Shown piece by piece: positions 43,474 through 51,998 of a stretch of DNA of 64,000 nucleotides. Positions within the stretch are counted from its first letter, which is position 1; each line of letters begins with the position of its first letter. The position numbers and the translations under genes were made by a program. This DNA comes from Saprospirales bacterium (lineage in GTDB: Bacteria > Bacteroidota > Bacteroidia > Chitinophagales > JADIYW01): contig JADJSS010000011.1 in the NCBI GenBank assembly GCA_016711605.1, positions 1-64,000 of the forward strand. The letters run 5' to 3'. A model generated the notes under the pieces. It was not told the origin of the DNA and did not search any database. It saw only the letters and a program-made list of their open reading frames with translations.

Positions 43474-44466
43474 TTATAAAGTTGAATAAAACTTGCTCAA
43501 CCTTGCTTCGATACGTTCTTTTAAGAAACCATCTTTGTTTGCCTTTTCTAAAAATGGAACAATGAACTCTTCGCTTTCTTTGATGGCAATTTTTTCGGTG
43601 ATGCCATTATCTTCTAAAATTTGTGCAATTGATTTTTTACCTGAATGATCGAAGAAATGATTTAAAACATGTTCGTTTAGTTCTTTCACAGGTTCTGATT
43701 GCAATGCAATACTTATTGCTTTTTCAGTAGAAATTAAAATTTCATTTCTATCGTGATCGGTTAACTTCACACCTTTTGCCAAGTCTTTTACTTTAGTATC
43801 TTCGAGTTTTTCCCAAATCGTTTTTGCCATCACACGCAGCTTCGAATCGCTCAATTTATCTTTCAGCATTTGCTCATTTTTCACCAATGATTTTTGCAAA
43901 TTATCAGAAATAAATTTTTTGATATTTTTATCAATCGTGTCCGAAACACCAGATAATGCTGCACCTAACAAACCTTTACCAATATTAAACAACGAGCCAC
44001 CAACTGTTTCGTTACTTGGACCGCTTTGCGCTGCAAATGATTTTATTCCATCATATAATGTATCTGCGATCATTTCACCATAGAATGGATTTTTTACCAC
44101 ATCGGAAATAATTTTTTCACGAATTTCTTTTTGCGCAATTACTTTATCAGCAACATCATTAAACGAATCTTCGTCAATAAAATCAGCGACTGTGTGTTTG
44201 CTTTTCAACGCTAATTCGTGAATTGAATTGGAAATATCAACGATATATTCTTTTTGATGTTTCGTTAACTTTCTACCTACAATATTTCTTTCTTCAAAAT
44301 CAATTACTTTATGTACAGAAGAAACATCGTTTAGTTTTACAGTATCTAACCATTTCCAAACGGCACTAATTTCTTCTTTGATAGAAGCTTTCAGGTGTTT
44401 TTTATCGAATTGCTCTAATTCAAAAGCCACGTGTGCTTCATATATTTTTTTGATATCTGCTTTCAT
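43474..44466 (-). CDS. Large helical conserved hypothetical protein
   Basis: 330 residues, almost entirely helical and strongly charged, without signal peptide or clear membrane segments. A Gly/Ser-rich middle (GPSNETVGGSLFNIGKGLLG) separates two helical halves. Another hydrophilic stretch, EKISDVVKNPFYGEMIADTL-like, is in the first half. I do not recognise the family. It is followed in coordinates by two more small helical genes on the same strand (44536 and 44991), though the intervening repeats and terminator make one operon unlikely. Confidence 0.55.
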   Translation of the reverse strand: MKADIKKIYEAHVAFELEQFDKKHLKASIKEEISAVWKWLDTVKLNDVSSVHKVIDFEERNIVGRKLTKHQKEYIVDISNSIHELALKSKHTVADFIDEDSFNDVADKVIAQKEIREKIISDVVKNPFYGEMIADTLYDGIKSFAAQSGPSNETVGGSLFNIGKGLLGAALSGVSDTIDKNIKKFISDNLQKSLVKNEQMLKDKLSDSKLRVMAKTIWEKLEDTKVKDLAKGVKLTDHDRNEILISTEKAISIALQSEPVKELNEHVLNHFFDHSGKKSIAQILEDNGITEKIAIKESEEFIVPFLEKANKDGFLKERIEARLSKFYSTL

Positions 44467-44535
44467 ACTGATTTTATATTATTTATAAACTTGAAGATAA
44501 GATTTTATTTAAGATTAGAAATTCTCTTTTGTAAA

Positions 44536-44787
44536 TTAAGCTAAAATATTTCTGTTATACGATTCACCACGACTTTTATTCATCTCAGAAAAGCGTTTAA
44601 TGCATTCTGTCAAAAAATCTTCATCAACTAATTTTTTTACATCTTCAAATGTGCGTAAATTATCGTCTTCATTGAATTTATACGTTTGTTCCAATAAATT
44701 TGCTTCGAGTTTCAATACATATCGATTATTCATTTGAAGCACAGTTATCTTTAAAATTGGATGTGGTATTTCGCCTGCAATTCTCAT
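44536..44787 (-). CDS. Small hypothetical protein
   Basis: 83 residues. The N-terminal part is beta-rich (HPILKITVLQMNNRYVLKLE) and the C-terminal part is helical (FEDVKKLVDEDFLTECIKRF). There is no signal peptide. I do not recognise it. It lies 69 nt before the start of the helical 330-residue gene on the same strand and is probably co-transcribed with it. TATAAC-type repeats lie just upstream. Confidence 0.55.
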   Translation of the reverse strand: MRIAGEIPHPILKITVLQMNNRYVLKLEANLLEQTYKFNEDDNLRTFEDVKKLVDEDFLTECIKRFSEMNKSRGESYNRNILA

Positions 44788-44794
44788 GTTGCAA

Positions 44795-44824
44795 AGTTAT
44801 AAGTTATAGGTTATAAGTTATAGG
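44795..44824. repeat. Degenerate TTATAAG/GTTATAGG repeat
   Basis: AAGTTATAAGTTATAGG, then TTATAAGTTATAGG: three to four imperfect units, the reverse of the TATAAC repeat at 34491-34548. It lies immediately upstream of the 83-residue gene. The following stretch also holds a TTTCATTTTCACTATCACTT run and TTCCGAAATATCGGAA (44900-44915). Confidence 0.55.
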
Positions 44825-44930
44825 ATTTTTTAATAAATTCTAGTTTCACTTTTTTATGAAGCATTCAATGCGTCACTACACTTTCATTTTCACTATCACT
44901 TCCGAAATATCGGAACACTTTTGTATAATA

Positions 44931-44965
44931 AAAAAAGAGCCGCTCTTCAATTGGCGGCTCTTTTT
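44931..44965 (-). terminator. Strong terminator
   Basis: A 12-bp stem (AAAAAGAGCCGC with its complement) around a 10-nt loop, T-runs on both ends. It lies 26 nt past the stop of the Lys/Ala-rich gene. Confidence 0.88.
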
Positions 44966-44990
44966 AAAAATGCTAATCTAAAAATTCAGA

Positions 44991-45401
44991 TTATGCTTTC
45001 GCTGTAGCTTTTGCTTTAGATTTAACTGTAGCAGTTGCTTTTTTTACTTCTTTTTTCACTTCGTCAGCTACTTTTTCAGATTTTTCAGCAACTTCAGTGA
45101 AGATACCTTTAACTCTGTCAGCGTTTCTGTTGAAAGATGTTTTTAATTCAGCAACGAAAATGTTAGCTTCTTCTTTAACATCAGCTTGTACTTTTTCTAC
45201 TGTGAAAGGACCTTTCAATTTAGCTTGAATTCTTTCTGCAGTTTGTTTGAAGTAGTTGCGTTGAATTTCAACTTCTTCTTTAGCTTCGCTAACCACATTT
45301 TTTACTGTGTTTTCTACATTGTAACGTAATTCAGTTACGTTAGATTTTGTTTCTGCTGTTAATGTGTCTACAGCTTCTTTGAATTTTTGAGTGAATTCCA
45401 T
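44991..45401 (-). CDS. Phasin/histone-H1-like helical protein with Lys/Ala tail
   Basis: 136 residues, nearly all helical. The first ~105 residues are amphipathic with regular charge pattern (YNVENTVKNVVSEAKEEVEI), like phasin or apolipoprotein-type helices. The last ~25 are Lys/Ala-rich (KKATATVKSKAKATAKA), like H1-type nucleoid proteins. It could bind storage granules, membranes or DNA. Sequence alone does not decide. It stands alone with a strong terminator, and the upstream region to 45773 holds no gene. Confidence 0.6.
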   Translation of the reverse strand: MEFTQKFKEAVDTLTAETKSNVTELRYNVENTVKNVVSEAKEEVEIQRNYFKQTAERIQAKLKGPFTVEKVQADVKEEANIFVAELKTSFNRNADRVKGIFTEVAEKSEKVADEVKKEVKKATATVKSKAKATAKA

Positions 45402-45710
45402 TTTTAAAAAGATTTAATTTGTTATCAATATTTGATACTGCAAAGATACAGCTGATGTTAGCTGTCTGCCAACTTTTTTCAGTTACGAAATATTGATTTA
45501 AAAATGTATTTCTTGTAAAAGACAAGTTAAAGGAATGTGAATTTTAACCTTGATACAACATTTGCACTTTAAATATTAAAGCAACGTAAATTTTGAGTTG
45601 AATTGCTGTACATTGTGTTAAATTGTCATGTAATTATATTTTCGTACTTTCAAAATTTATTGAAATTTCATTTTATTTGAAAGATAGAATAGAAATAAAA
45701 AATGTGTTGT

Positions 45711-45743
45711 AAAAAAAAATGATTTCGTCTATTAAACGAAACC
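45711..45743 (-). terminator. Probable terminator of the lipocalin-like gene
   Basis: On the minus strand GGTTTCGT, loop, ACGAAATC (7-8 bp), followed by a run of T. It begins about 30 nt past the stop at 45774. The rest of the 372-bp gap 45402-45773 shows no gene. Confidence 0.65.
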
Positions 45744-45773
45744 AATCTCAACTGAAATCCTTTTATAACTGTT

Positions 45774-46199
45774 CTATTTCATCGTTACATTTTGGTCGTT
45801 CAAATTATCTTTGGTGAAAATAACATGGCTGAAATTCTGTCCTAGTACTAAATCTGTTCCGATAAAAAAATAGTCTACATTTAGTTTGTAATCTAATTCA
45901 TTGTATTCAATTTTAATGTTAGAATTGTCCGTTTTCCAAGTTCCTTTAAGTGTTTTTACAACAATACCTTTTTCATTTACAAATAGGTGCTGGAATTTAT
46001 TTTTGTCTAAAAAGATAAAATATTCATCTTTAATTGCTTCAGCTTTATTAATAGTTTGAACTTGCTGAAATTCATTAATAGCACTTTTTTTCGTGAATTT
46101 CCAAGTACCTAAAACAGGACTGTTGTTGTTTGCGTTTTTTTTAGCGAATGTGTTTCCAATTGTCGCAGCGAATAAGATAAAGAATAATAAATTTTTCAT
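45774..46199 (-). CDS. Secreted lipocalin-like protein
   Basis: 141 residues with a signal peptide (residues 1-19, ends TFAK). The mature part begins with SPVLGTWKFTKKSA and contains FIFLDKNKFQHLFVNEKG, then LKGTWKTDNSNIKIEY. This is the G-x-W start and beta-strand order of small Bacteroidota lipocalin-like proteins. Ligand unknown. It is separated from ddl upstream by a strong terminator. Confidence 0.65.
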   Translation of the reverse strand: MKNLLFFILFAATIGNTFAKKNANNNSPVLGTWKFTKKSAINEFQQVQTINKAEAIKDEYFIFLDKNKFQHLFVNEKGIVVKTLKGTWKTDNSNIKIEYNELDYKLNVDYFFIGTDLVLGQNFSHVIFTKDNLNDQNVTMK

Positions 46200-46235
46200 A
46201 GCTTGTTTGTTTTGTTAGAACAATATTAGCTACTA

Positions 46236-46273
46236 AAAAACCGCTTACCAGAATTAATGAGTAAGCGGTTTTT
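46236..46273 (-). terminator. Terminator of ddl
   Basis: AAAAACCGCTTAC and its perfect complement around a 12-nt loop, with T-run. It lies 30 nt past the ddl stop. Confidence 0.85.
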
Positions 46274-46302
46274 AAAATGTTTAAACGGTAATTTATTACA
46301 TT

Positions 46303-47388
46303 TTATCCAATTCGAACGCGCTGTAAATTGGTGTCGCGCTGATGTCTTTGAATTGCTAAGTGAATTAATTTCTCAATCAAATCAGCGTATTTCAATCCAG
46401 AATTTTCCCATAATTTCGGATACATAGAAATAGATGTAAAACCAGGCAAGGTATTTGGTTCATTTACAATCACGTCATCATTATCCGTTAAAAAAACATC
46501 TACTCTACTCATACCTTCTAACGCTAATGCGTGGTATGCTTTGCGTGCTGTTTCTTTTATTTTTGTTAATTGATTTTCTGTCAAATTATTCGCAGGAATG
46601 GTGATAATTGCATTATCGTTTTTGTATTTGTTTTCAAAATCATAAAAACCTTTTTGCATAACAATTTCGCCAACTGTGCTTGCTTCTATGAATTCATTTC
46701 CTAAAACAGCACATTCCAGTTCGCGACCAATTACAGCTTGTTCCACTAACACTTTATTATCAAACTTAAATGCTTCTTCAATAGCATTTTTAAATTCTGT
46801 TTCGTTAGTTGCGCGGCTCACACCAACACTCGAACCCATGTTACAAGGTTTAATAAATAAAGTAGTTCCTAATTCTTTCGCAGTAGCATCAAAAGAAATA
46901 TTATCGATTTCATGCTTATAAAACGTAATACCTTTTGCGTGTCCAATTCCAGCGTCACGCAAAATGCGTTTCGTAAAATCTTTGTCCATCGCAACAGCAG
47001 AACCTAAAACACTGGGTCCGACAAATGGAATATCTAATTGCAGAAAAACACCTTGCAATGTTCCATCTTCGCCATTAGGTCCATGTGTGATTGGAAAAAG
47101 TGCATCTAAATCTGTCAAAAACGCTTGATTATCTAATCGGATAATTTTATTGGTTTTATTACCAAAAACAGTTGCCAATTGAATCTTATTTTTCCCAATA
47201 ACACATGCAACATCTTGTAAATTTTCTTCTTGTTCCAAAAACCATTGACCATTTTGAGCAATACCAATTAGAGTTACATCAAACTTAGATTTATCAATTG
47301 CATTATAAATATTACGCGCTGAAATAATGGACACTTCATGTTCTGGAGATTTGCCACCGAAAACCAAACCAATTTTTAATTTTGACAT
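46303..47388 (-). CDS. ddl: D-alanine--D-alanine ligase
   Basis: 361 residues. The N-terminal VFGGKSPEHEVSIISA, FPITHGPNGEDGTLQG and the ATP-grasp blocks FIKPCNMGSSVGVSRA, VDVFLTDNDDVIVNE and NTLPGFTSISMYPKL are canonical. The enzyme makes D-Ala-D-Ala for peptidoglycan precursors. It is transcribed away from the PASTA-protein gene. A stand-alone ddl with its own terminator suggests independent expression. Confidence 0.96.
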   Translation of the reverse strand: MSKLKIGLVFGGKSPEHEVSIISARNIYNAIDKSKFDVTLIGIAQNGQWFLEQEENLQDVACVIGKNKIQLATVFGNKTNKIIRLDNQAFLTDLDALFPITHGPNGEDGTLQGVFLQLDIPFVGPSVLGSAVAMDKDFTKRILRDAGIGHAKGITFYKHEIDNISFDATAKELGTTLFIKPCNMGSSVGVSRATNETEFKNAIEEAFKFDNKVLVEQAVIGRELECAVLGNEFIEASTVGEIVMQKGFYDFENKYKNDNAIITIPANNLTENQLTKIKETARKAYHALALEGMSRVDVFLTDNDDVIVNEPNTLPGFTSISMYPKLWENSGLKYADLIEKLIHLAIQRHQRDTNLQRVRIG

Positions 47389-47488
47389 TTTTTAGATTTA
47401 ATAATGTAAATATAGAGTTACAAACAAAATATGGATAGTATTTTTGCGTTTTTATTACAAAAAAAATGTTCGTTACACTATAAATCAA

Positions 47489-47496
47489 TATATTTG
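47489..47496 (+). promoter_or_regulatory. Possible -7 box (TATATTTG) of the PASTA/T9SS operon
   Basis: It matches TAnnTTTG, 19 nt before the start at 47516. No clear -33 TTTG at the usual spacing. Confidence 0.35.
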
Positions 47497-47515
47497 AAGT
47501 TGAATTAAAAAATAA

Positions 47516-48307
47516 ATGGGAAAACTTTTATTGACTATATTATCCTTACTTGGAGTAACTGTTGGCTTGATGTTCGCTGTTTATTTTGGATTAAATGTTT
47601 ACACAAAGCATGGACAAAATCAAAACGTGCCTGATATCAAAGGAAAATCATTTTATGAAGCAAAGAAAGAACTCAATAAAAATAATTTAGATTTCATTGT
47701 GGTTGACTCTACGTTTCGTGAAGATATTCCACCATTATCTATTATTGATCAGCAACCTAGAAAAGGTGCGTTAGTTAAAGAAGGTCGAAAAATTTATTTA
47801 ACCTTAAATGCTTCTCAACCACCAAGTGTAAAAATTCCAAATTTAATTGACAATTCACGTCGTCAAGCTGAGTTAATTATGAATAGTTGGGGCCTGAAAG
47901 TTGGAAATTATATTTATATTCCTGATATGGCTAAAGATGCAGTTTTAGGAATACAAATTGATGGAAAAGAAGTAAAAGCTGGAAAAGTAGTTAAAAAAGG
48001 TTCTAGCATTGATTTGGTTTTAGGTGATGGTTTTGGAAACCAAATTGCTGAAGTGCCACCATTAACAGATTTAACCGTTTTAGAAGCTATTGCAGTTTTA
48101 GATGCAGTGCATTTAAATCGTGGTATGCTTTTAGCTGATGGACAGATTACCGACTCTTTAGCAGCGTATGTTTATGAGCAAGAACCAAAATATGGTGTAC
48201 CTGGAAAATTAGGACCAAATAATTCTGTAAATTTATTTATCAGACAGACAAAAACAATGACAGAAGAAGCGAATAATAATGGAATTAACACCTTACAGAA
48301 AAAATGA
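47516..48307 (+). CDS. Membrane-anchored PASTA-domain protein
   Basis: 263 residues. One N-terminal transmembrane helix (~4-28) is followed by three PASTA repeats in the periplasm: VPDIKGKSFYEAKKEL, then IPNLIDNSRRQAELIM, then VPPLTDLTVLEAIAVL. PASTA domains bind muropeptides or beta-lactams in kinases and PBPs. Here no kinase or transpeptidase domain is attached, as in many Bacteroidota. Its stop overlaps the next start by 4 nt, so it is coupled to the T9SS-secreted protein. Confidence 0.92.
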   Translation: MGKLLLTILSLLGVTVGLMFAVYFGLNVYTKHGQNQNVPDIKGKSFYEAKKELNKNNLDFIVVDSTFREDIPPLSIIDQQPRKGALVKEGRKIYLTLNASQPPSVKIPNLIDNSRRQAELIMNSWGLKVGNYIYIPDMAKDAVLGIQIDGKEVKAGKVVKKGSSIDLVLGDGFGNQIAEVPPLTDLTVLEAIAVLDAVHLNRGMLLADGQITDSLAAYVYEQEPKYGVPGKLGPNNSVNLFIRQTKTMTEEANNNGINTLQKK

Positions 48308-50202
48308 TAAAAAATTATTTATACATATTGCTATTCTTTTTTTGCAAGGTATCTTTTTCTCAAGAAGAGCTAGTTCCTTTATCTAAAAACATCTACAAAA
48401 CAGATTTTAGCAATCAACAGTTTTTACAAAAAAAAGCACAAAATAGAATAGCTGCATTAAGTTTGCCATTTTTTGAAGATTTCAATCAACAAGAAATTTT
48501 CCCAAATCCGTTACGTTGGCAAGATAATTTTGTATATATAAATGCACATTATCCAATCAACACTGTTACAGTTGGTGTAGCAACTTTTGATGGAACAAAC
48601 AATATTGGAAATCCATATAGCTTAGTGTCAAATGCAAAAGGTTATGCTGATAAACTAACGTCAAATACGATAGATTTATCTGGTTTAACAAATGACAGTG
48701 CGGTGTTCTTAAGTTTCTATTATTTAACTGGTGAATTTGGTGAATCACCAGAAAGGAATCAAGATTTTTTAAATGTCCAGTTTTTAGATACAGCTGGTAT
48801 TTGGAAAGAAGTAGCAAATATTCTTCCAGATACTTCTGTTAAACAAATGAAACAAGTTTATGTAAAAGTAGATTCTAATTATTTGCATGCTAACTTTCAG
48901 TTTCGATTTAATACGTTTGGTAGTTTAACTGGAGCTAACGATGTTTGGCATTTGGATTATGTTCGTTTAGATAAAAACAGAGATACATCCGTTGACAAAA
49001 ATATAAAAGAAATGGCTTATGAATTTTTGCCAAAAAGTTTATTGAAGAAATACTATGTAATGCCTTACAATCAGTTTGATTCCACCGATTTAAAAGATAC
49101 TGTTTCTGTTTTTATAAAAAATAATTTTATCAACGTTACAACTGATTATAATGATTCATATACTGCAACACTCGTAAATACTGCAACTATAATTTCAAGT
49201 GGCTCTGGTCCACCTTTAGGCGATTTTGGACCCAATACTGAAAATGAAATAAAATATCCAAAGTTCAATATTCCAAGTGGATTAACAGATGACACTATAA
49301 TTGTGAAAGTAGATTATAACTTTACAACTACTGCAGAAGCTGGTGAGTCTGCAAGTGTTTTAGCAAACAATACAATTACGCATAACCAAGTATTCAGTAA
49401 TTTTTATGCTTATGATGATGGTACACCAGAACGTGGCTATCGTGTGTTTGATTTACCATATTACAAAATGGCTGTAAAATATCTGATAAAACATGAAGAC
49501 ACTTTACAAGCCATTAAATTTAAATTTATACCTGTTGATGTGGACAATAAATTAGCTACGTTTAGTGTTTGTGTTTGGAAAAATGTAGCTCGAAATACCG
49601 ATTACAATGAAGCTGATTTAATTTATCAGGAACCAAATCTAACCATCAATAAATTAGTAAAAGAATATGGCGTTGACACCTTAAATGGTTACTACTACGC
49701 ACCTATCAAACCATTGTTTGTAAAAAATGGCGCATCGTTTCCGTTGTTGGTAAAAGATTCTTTTGCAGTTGGTGTTTTAGTTGAAGGTGCTAAATCTTTA
49801 GTTATTGGTTTTGACAGAAACAATAACGGTTCTGAAAATAATTTTTATGTAAGCGGTACCAACAAATGGCTGCAATCTGCTTTTGCTGGCAGCATGATCA
49901 TGAATCCTGTAGTTGGCAAACCATTGCCAAGTTATTTAACACCAATCAAAGAAATTAAAGCAACACCTTACCAAATAAAAATATTTCCAAATCCAACAAA
50001 ATATAATTTATCGATTGAAGGAATTAAACAAAATAGTTTATTGCAAATATTTTCTTTAACAGGCAATTTAATTTCAGAACAAAGATTAAATGATGATGCC
50101 ATTATTTCTGTAGAAGAATTTCCTGCAGCAACTTATATCTTAAAAATCACCAATTTAAAAACGAATCAAGTTGGTGTTACAAAATTTATAAAAAGTGAGT
50201 GA
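48304..50202 (+). CDS. T9SS-secreted protein with type A sorting domain
   Basis: 632 residues. A signal peptide (ends SFSQ) comes first, then a large beta-rich body with FFEDFNQQEIFPNPLRWQD (a pattern seen in Bacteroidota surface proteins near a jelly-roll) and a final ~75-residue C-terminal domain: IKIFPNPTKYNLSIEG through LKITNLKTNQVG, ending KFIKSE. The PNP and GxY/ATYILKI pattern marks export by the type IX system and cell-surface anchoring. Its own activity is not recognised. It overlaps the DCC gene by 8 nt downstream. Confidence 0.88.
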   Translation: MIKNYLYILLFFFCKVSFSQEELVPLSKNIYKTDFSNQQFLQKKAQNRIAALSLPFFEDFNQQEIFPNPLRWQDNFVYINAHYPINTVTVGVATFDGTNNIGNPYSLVSNAKGYADKLTSNTIDLSGLTNDSAVFLSFYYLTGEFGESPERNQDFLNVQFLDTAGIWKEVANILPDTSVKQMKQVYVKVDSNYLHANFQFRFNTFGSLTGANDVWHLDYVRLDKNRDTSVDKNIKEMAYEFLPKSLLKKYYVMPYNQFDSTDLKDTVSVFIKNNFINVTTDYNDSYTATLVNTATIISSGSGPPLGDFGPNTENEIKYPKFNIPSGLTDDTIIVKVDYNFTTTAEAGESASVLANNTITHNQVFSNFYAYDDGTPERGYRVFDLPYYKMAVKYLIKHEDTLQAIKFKFIPVDVDNKLATFSVCVWKNVARNTDYNEADLIYQEPNLTINKLVKEYGVDTLNGYYYAPIKPLFVKNGASFPLLVKDSFAVGVLVEGAKSLVIGFDRNNNGSENNFYVSGTNKWLQSAFAGSMIMNPVVGKPLPSYLTPIKEIKATPYQIKIFPNPTKYNLSIEGIKQNSLLQIFSLTGNLISEQRLNDDAIISVEEFPAATYILKITNLKTNQVGVTKFIKSE

Positions 50203-50605
50203 TGTATTAACAGATAAAGTGGTGCTGTTTGACGGCGTTTGTAATTTCTGTGATTCAAGTGTACAATTTATTATTAAACACGATAAATCAAATTCCTTAA
50301 AGTTTGCTAGTCTTCAATCTGAATTTGGTCAAAATTTATTGAAACAATTCAATCATACAACAGCATTGGAAAGTGTAGTTTTTTTTGAAAACAATCAAAT
50401 CTATACCAAATCAACTGCTGCATTTCACATCGCTAATTATTTCGGTGGATTTTGGAAAGTGCTTTCATATTTACGCATATTTCCTTCCTTTTTAACTGAT
50501 TTCTTTTATGATATTGTTGCAAAAAACCGTTACAAATGGTTCGGCAAAAAAGATAGCTGCATGATTCCTACACCAGAAATTCGCAATCGATTTATTGAAA
50601 TTTAA
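50195..50605 (+). CDS. DCC1-like thiol-disulfide oxidoreductase (DUF393)
   Basis: 136 residues. VVLFDGVCNFCDSSVQFI carries the family's D-G-x-C-x-x-C motif near residue 15, and LKFASLQSEFGQ and YTKSTAAFHIANY follow as in DUF393 proteins. They are thought to be thioredoxin-like oxidoreductases. The start overlaps the T9SS gene end by 8 nt, and the stop overlaps the convergent TonB-type gene by 4 nt. Confidence 0.9.
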   Translation: MSDVLTDKVVLFDGVCNFCDSSVQFIIKHDKSNSLKFASLQSEFGQNLLKQFNHTTALESVVFFENNQIYTKSTAAFHIANYFGGFWKVLSYLRIFPSFLTDFFYDIVAKNRYKWFGKKDSCMIPTPEIRNRFIEI

Positions 50606-51045
50606 ATTTTTATGGAATAGCTATAACTTACTTTAGGTATTTCATTTTTTTTAGCTACTTTTTTTACAATACTTTTATTACTTAATTGATAATTTATCTG
50701 AGTAGTTGTTTTTTTAATTTCTTCAACTGGAAGTTTAAAATTAATTTTTACTTTATGCTTAGAAATCAATTTTACACCATGATTATTTTGTGGTGCATAT
50801 TTTAAAAGATTTATAATACGCAGTGCTTCTTCATCGCAACCAAAACCAATTCCATGTACCACTTTTGCATTGGTAACAACACCTTCAAAACCTACTTCAA
50901 ATTCTAAATACACACTACCTTCTATTTTATTTTCAATTGCGAGTTTCGGATAATTAATAGTTGAAGTTACAAATAATTGAAATGCTTTTTTGCCACCTGG
51001 ATATTCATGTTTTTTTACAAAATTATTTTTTTTCTTGTGTGCCAT
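50602..51045 (-). CDS. TonB C-terminal domain protein without membrane anchor
   Basis: 147 residues. Residues ~18-110 form a TonB C-terminal domain (INYPKLAIENKIEGSVYLEF, then VVHGIGFGCDEEALRIINLL). Normal TonB proteins have an N-terminal transmembrane helix and a Pro-rich spacer, which are missing here: it starts MAHKKKNNFVKKHEYPGG. No signal peptide is seen either, so its location is puzzling. It might be a cytosolic homologue or a gene with a lost N-terminus. It is divergent from yebC. Confidence 0.8.
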   Translation of the reverse strand: MAHKKKNNFVKKHEYPGGKKAFQLFVTSTINYPKLAIENKIEGSVYLEFEVGFEGVVTNAKVVHGIGFGCDEEALRIINLLKYAPQNNHGVKLISKHKVKINFKLPVEEIKKTTTQINYQLSNKSIVKKVAKKNEIPKVSYSYSIKI

Positions 51046-51071
51046 ACATTAAAAATAAGAAAATTATAGTG

Positions 51072-51102
51072 TTTGTTACTTATGCAAGAAATTTTATCTT
51101 TG
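51072..51102 (+). promoter_or_regulatory. Bacteroidota-type promoter of the YebC gene
   Basis: TTTG (51072-51075), 19 nt, TATCTTTG (51095-51102): an excellent match to the -33/-7 consensus with usual spacing. The start codon is 44 nt downstream. Confidence 0.75.
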
Positions 51103-51146
51103 CATTCTAATTAATCATTCATCAATTAACACTAAACATTTAGAAA

Positions 51147-51857
51147 ATGGGTCGCGCGTTTGAATATAGAAAAGCAGCAAAATTTGCTCGTTGGGACAAA
51201 ATGGCAAAAGCATTTACCAGAGCTGGAAGAGAAATTGCCATGGCAATAAAAGAAGGTGGTGCTAGTCCAGATACCAATTCCAGCTTGCGAAGAGCTATAC
51301 AAAATGCGAAAGCAGCGCAAATGCCAAAAGACAGAATTGAGGCAGCCATAAAAAGAGCTTCTTCTAAAGATGATAAAGGTTTTGCAATGGTCGTTTACGA
51401 AGGAATGGGTCCGCACGCAACGGCTTTAATAGTGGAAACGGCGACAGATAACGTGAACAGAACGGTTGCTAATTTACGTGCTATTTTTAATAAAAATGGT
51501 GGTTCTATTGGTACGCTTGGTATGCACGATTTTATTTTTGAACGCAAAGGTGTTTTTAAAATTTCTGCTGAAAACAGAGATATGGATGAGTTAGAATTGG
51601 ATTTAATTGATGCAGGTTTAGACAGTATGGAAAAAGATGAAGAAAATCATTTAATATTATACTCAAAATTTGCTGACTTTGGCTCTATGCAAAAAGCACT
51701 AGAAGATAAAGGAATTGAAGTAATCAGTGCTGAGTTACAACGCATTCCAACTATACACAAAGAACTAAATGAAGAACAAACCGATGATGTTTTAGAGTTG
51801 ATTGATAAACTGGAACAAGATGAAGATGTACAAACGGTGTTTTGTAATTTAGCGTAA
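51147..51857 (+). CDS. YebC/PmpR family protein
   Basis: 236 residues. MGRAFEYRKAAKFARWDKMA and RREIAMAIKEGG-like (GREIAMAIKEGGASPDTNSS) form the N-terminal domain. PKDRIEAAIKRASSKD and YEGMGPHATALIVETATDN follow, then FNKNGGSIGTLGMHDFIFER. This is the TACO1/YebC family. Members have been described both as transcription regulators and as translation factors that help ribosomes through stalling sequences. It stands alone with its own promoter and terminator. Confidence 0.95.
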   Translation: MGRAFEYRKAAKFARWDKMAKAFTRAGREIAMAIKEGGASPDTNSSLRRAIQNAKAAQMPKDRIEAAIKRASSKDDKGFAMVVYEGMGPHATALIVETATDNVNRTVANLRAIFNKNGGSIGTLGMHDFIFERKGVFKISAENRDMDELELDLIDAGLDSMEKDEENHLILYSKFADFGSMQKALEDKGIEVISAELQRIPTIHKELNEEQTDDVLELIDKLEQDEDVQTVFCNLA

Positions 51858-51873
51858 TTGATATTTAATTATA

Positions 51874-51904
51874 AAAAATGGTCAGACAATGTCTGGCCAT
51901 TTTT
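51874..51904 (+). terminator. Terminator of the YebC gene
   Basis: AAAAATGGTCAGAC and GTCTGGCCATTTTT pair with one G-T position and a 3-nt loop, ending in T5. Confidence 0.85.
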
Positions 51905-51998
51905 CGTTTTAAAAATACCCTTAATCTTTCTTAACAATATCGGTTATTTAAATTCAACTTATTTTAAGCAATTTTAAAATAACCAAAACCAAACCAAA

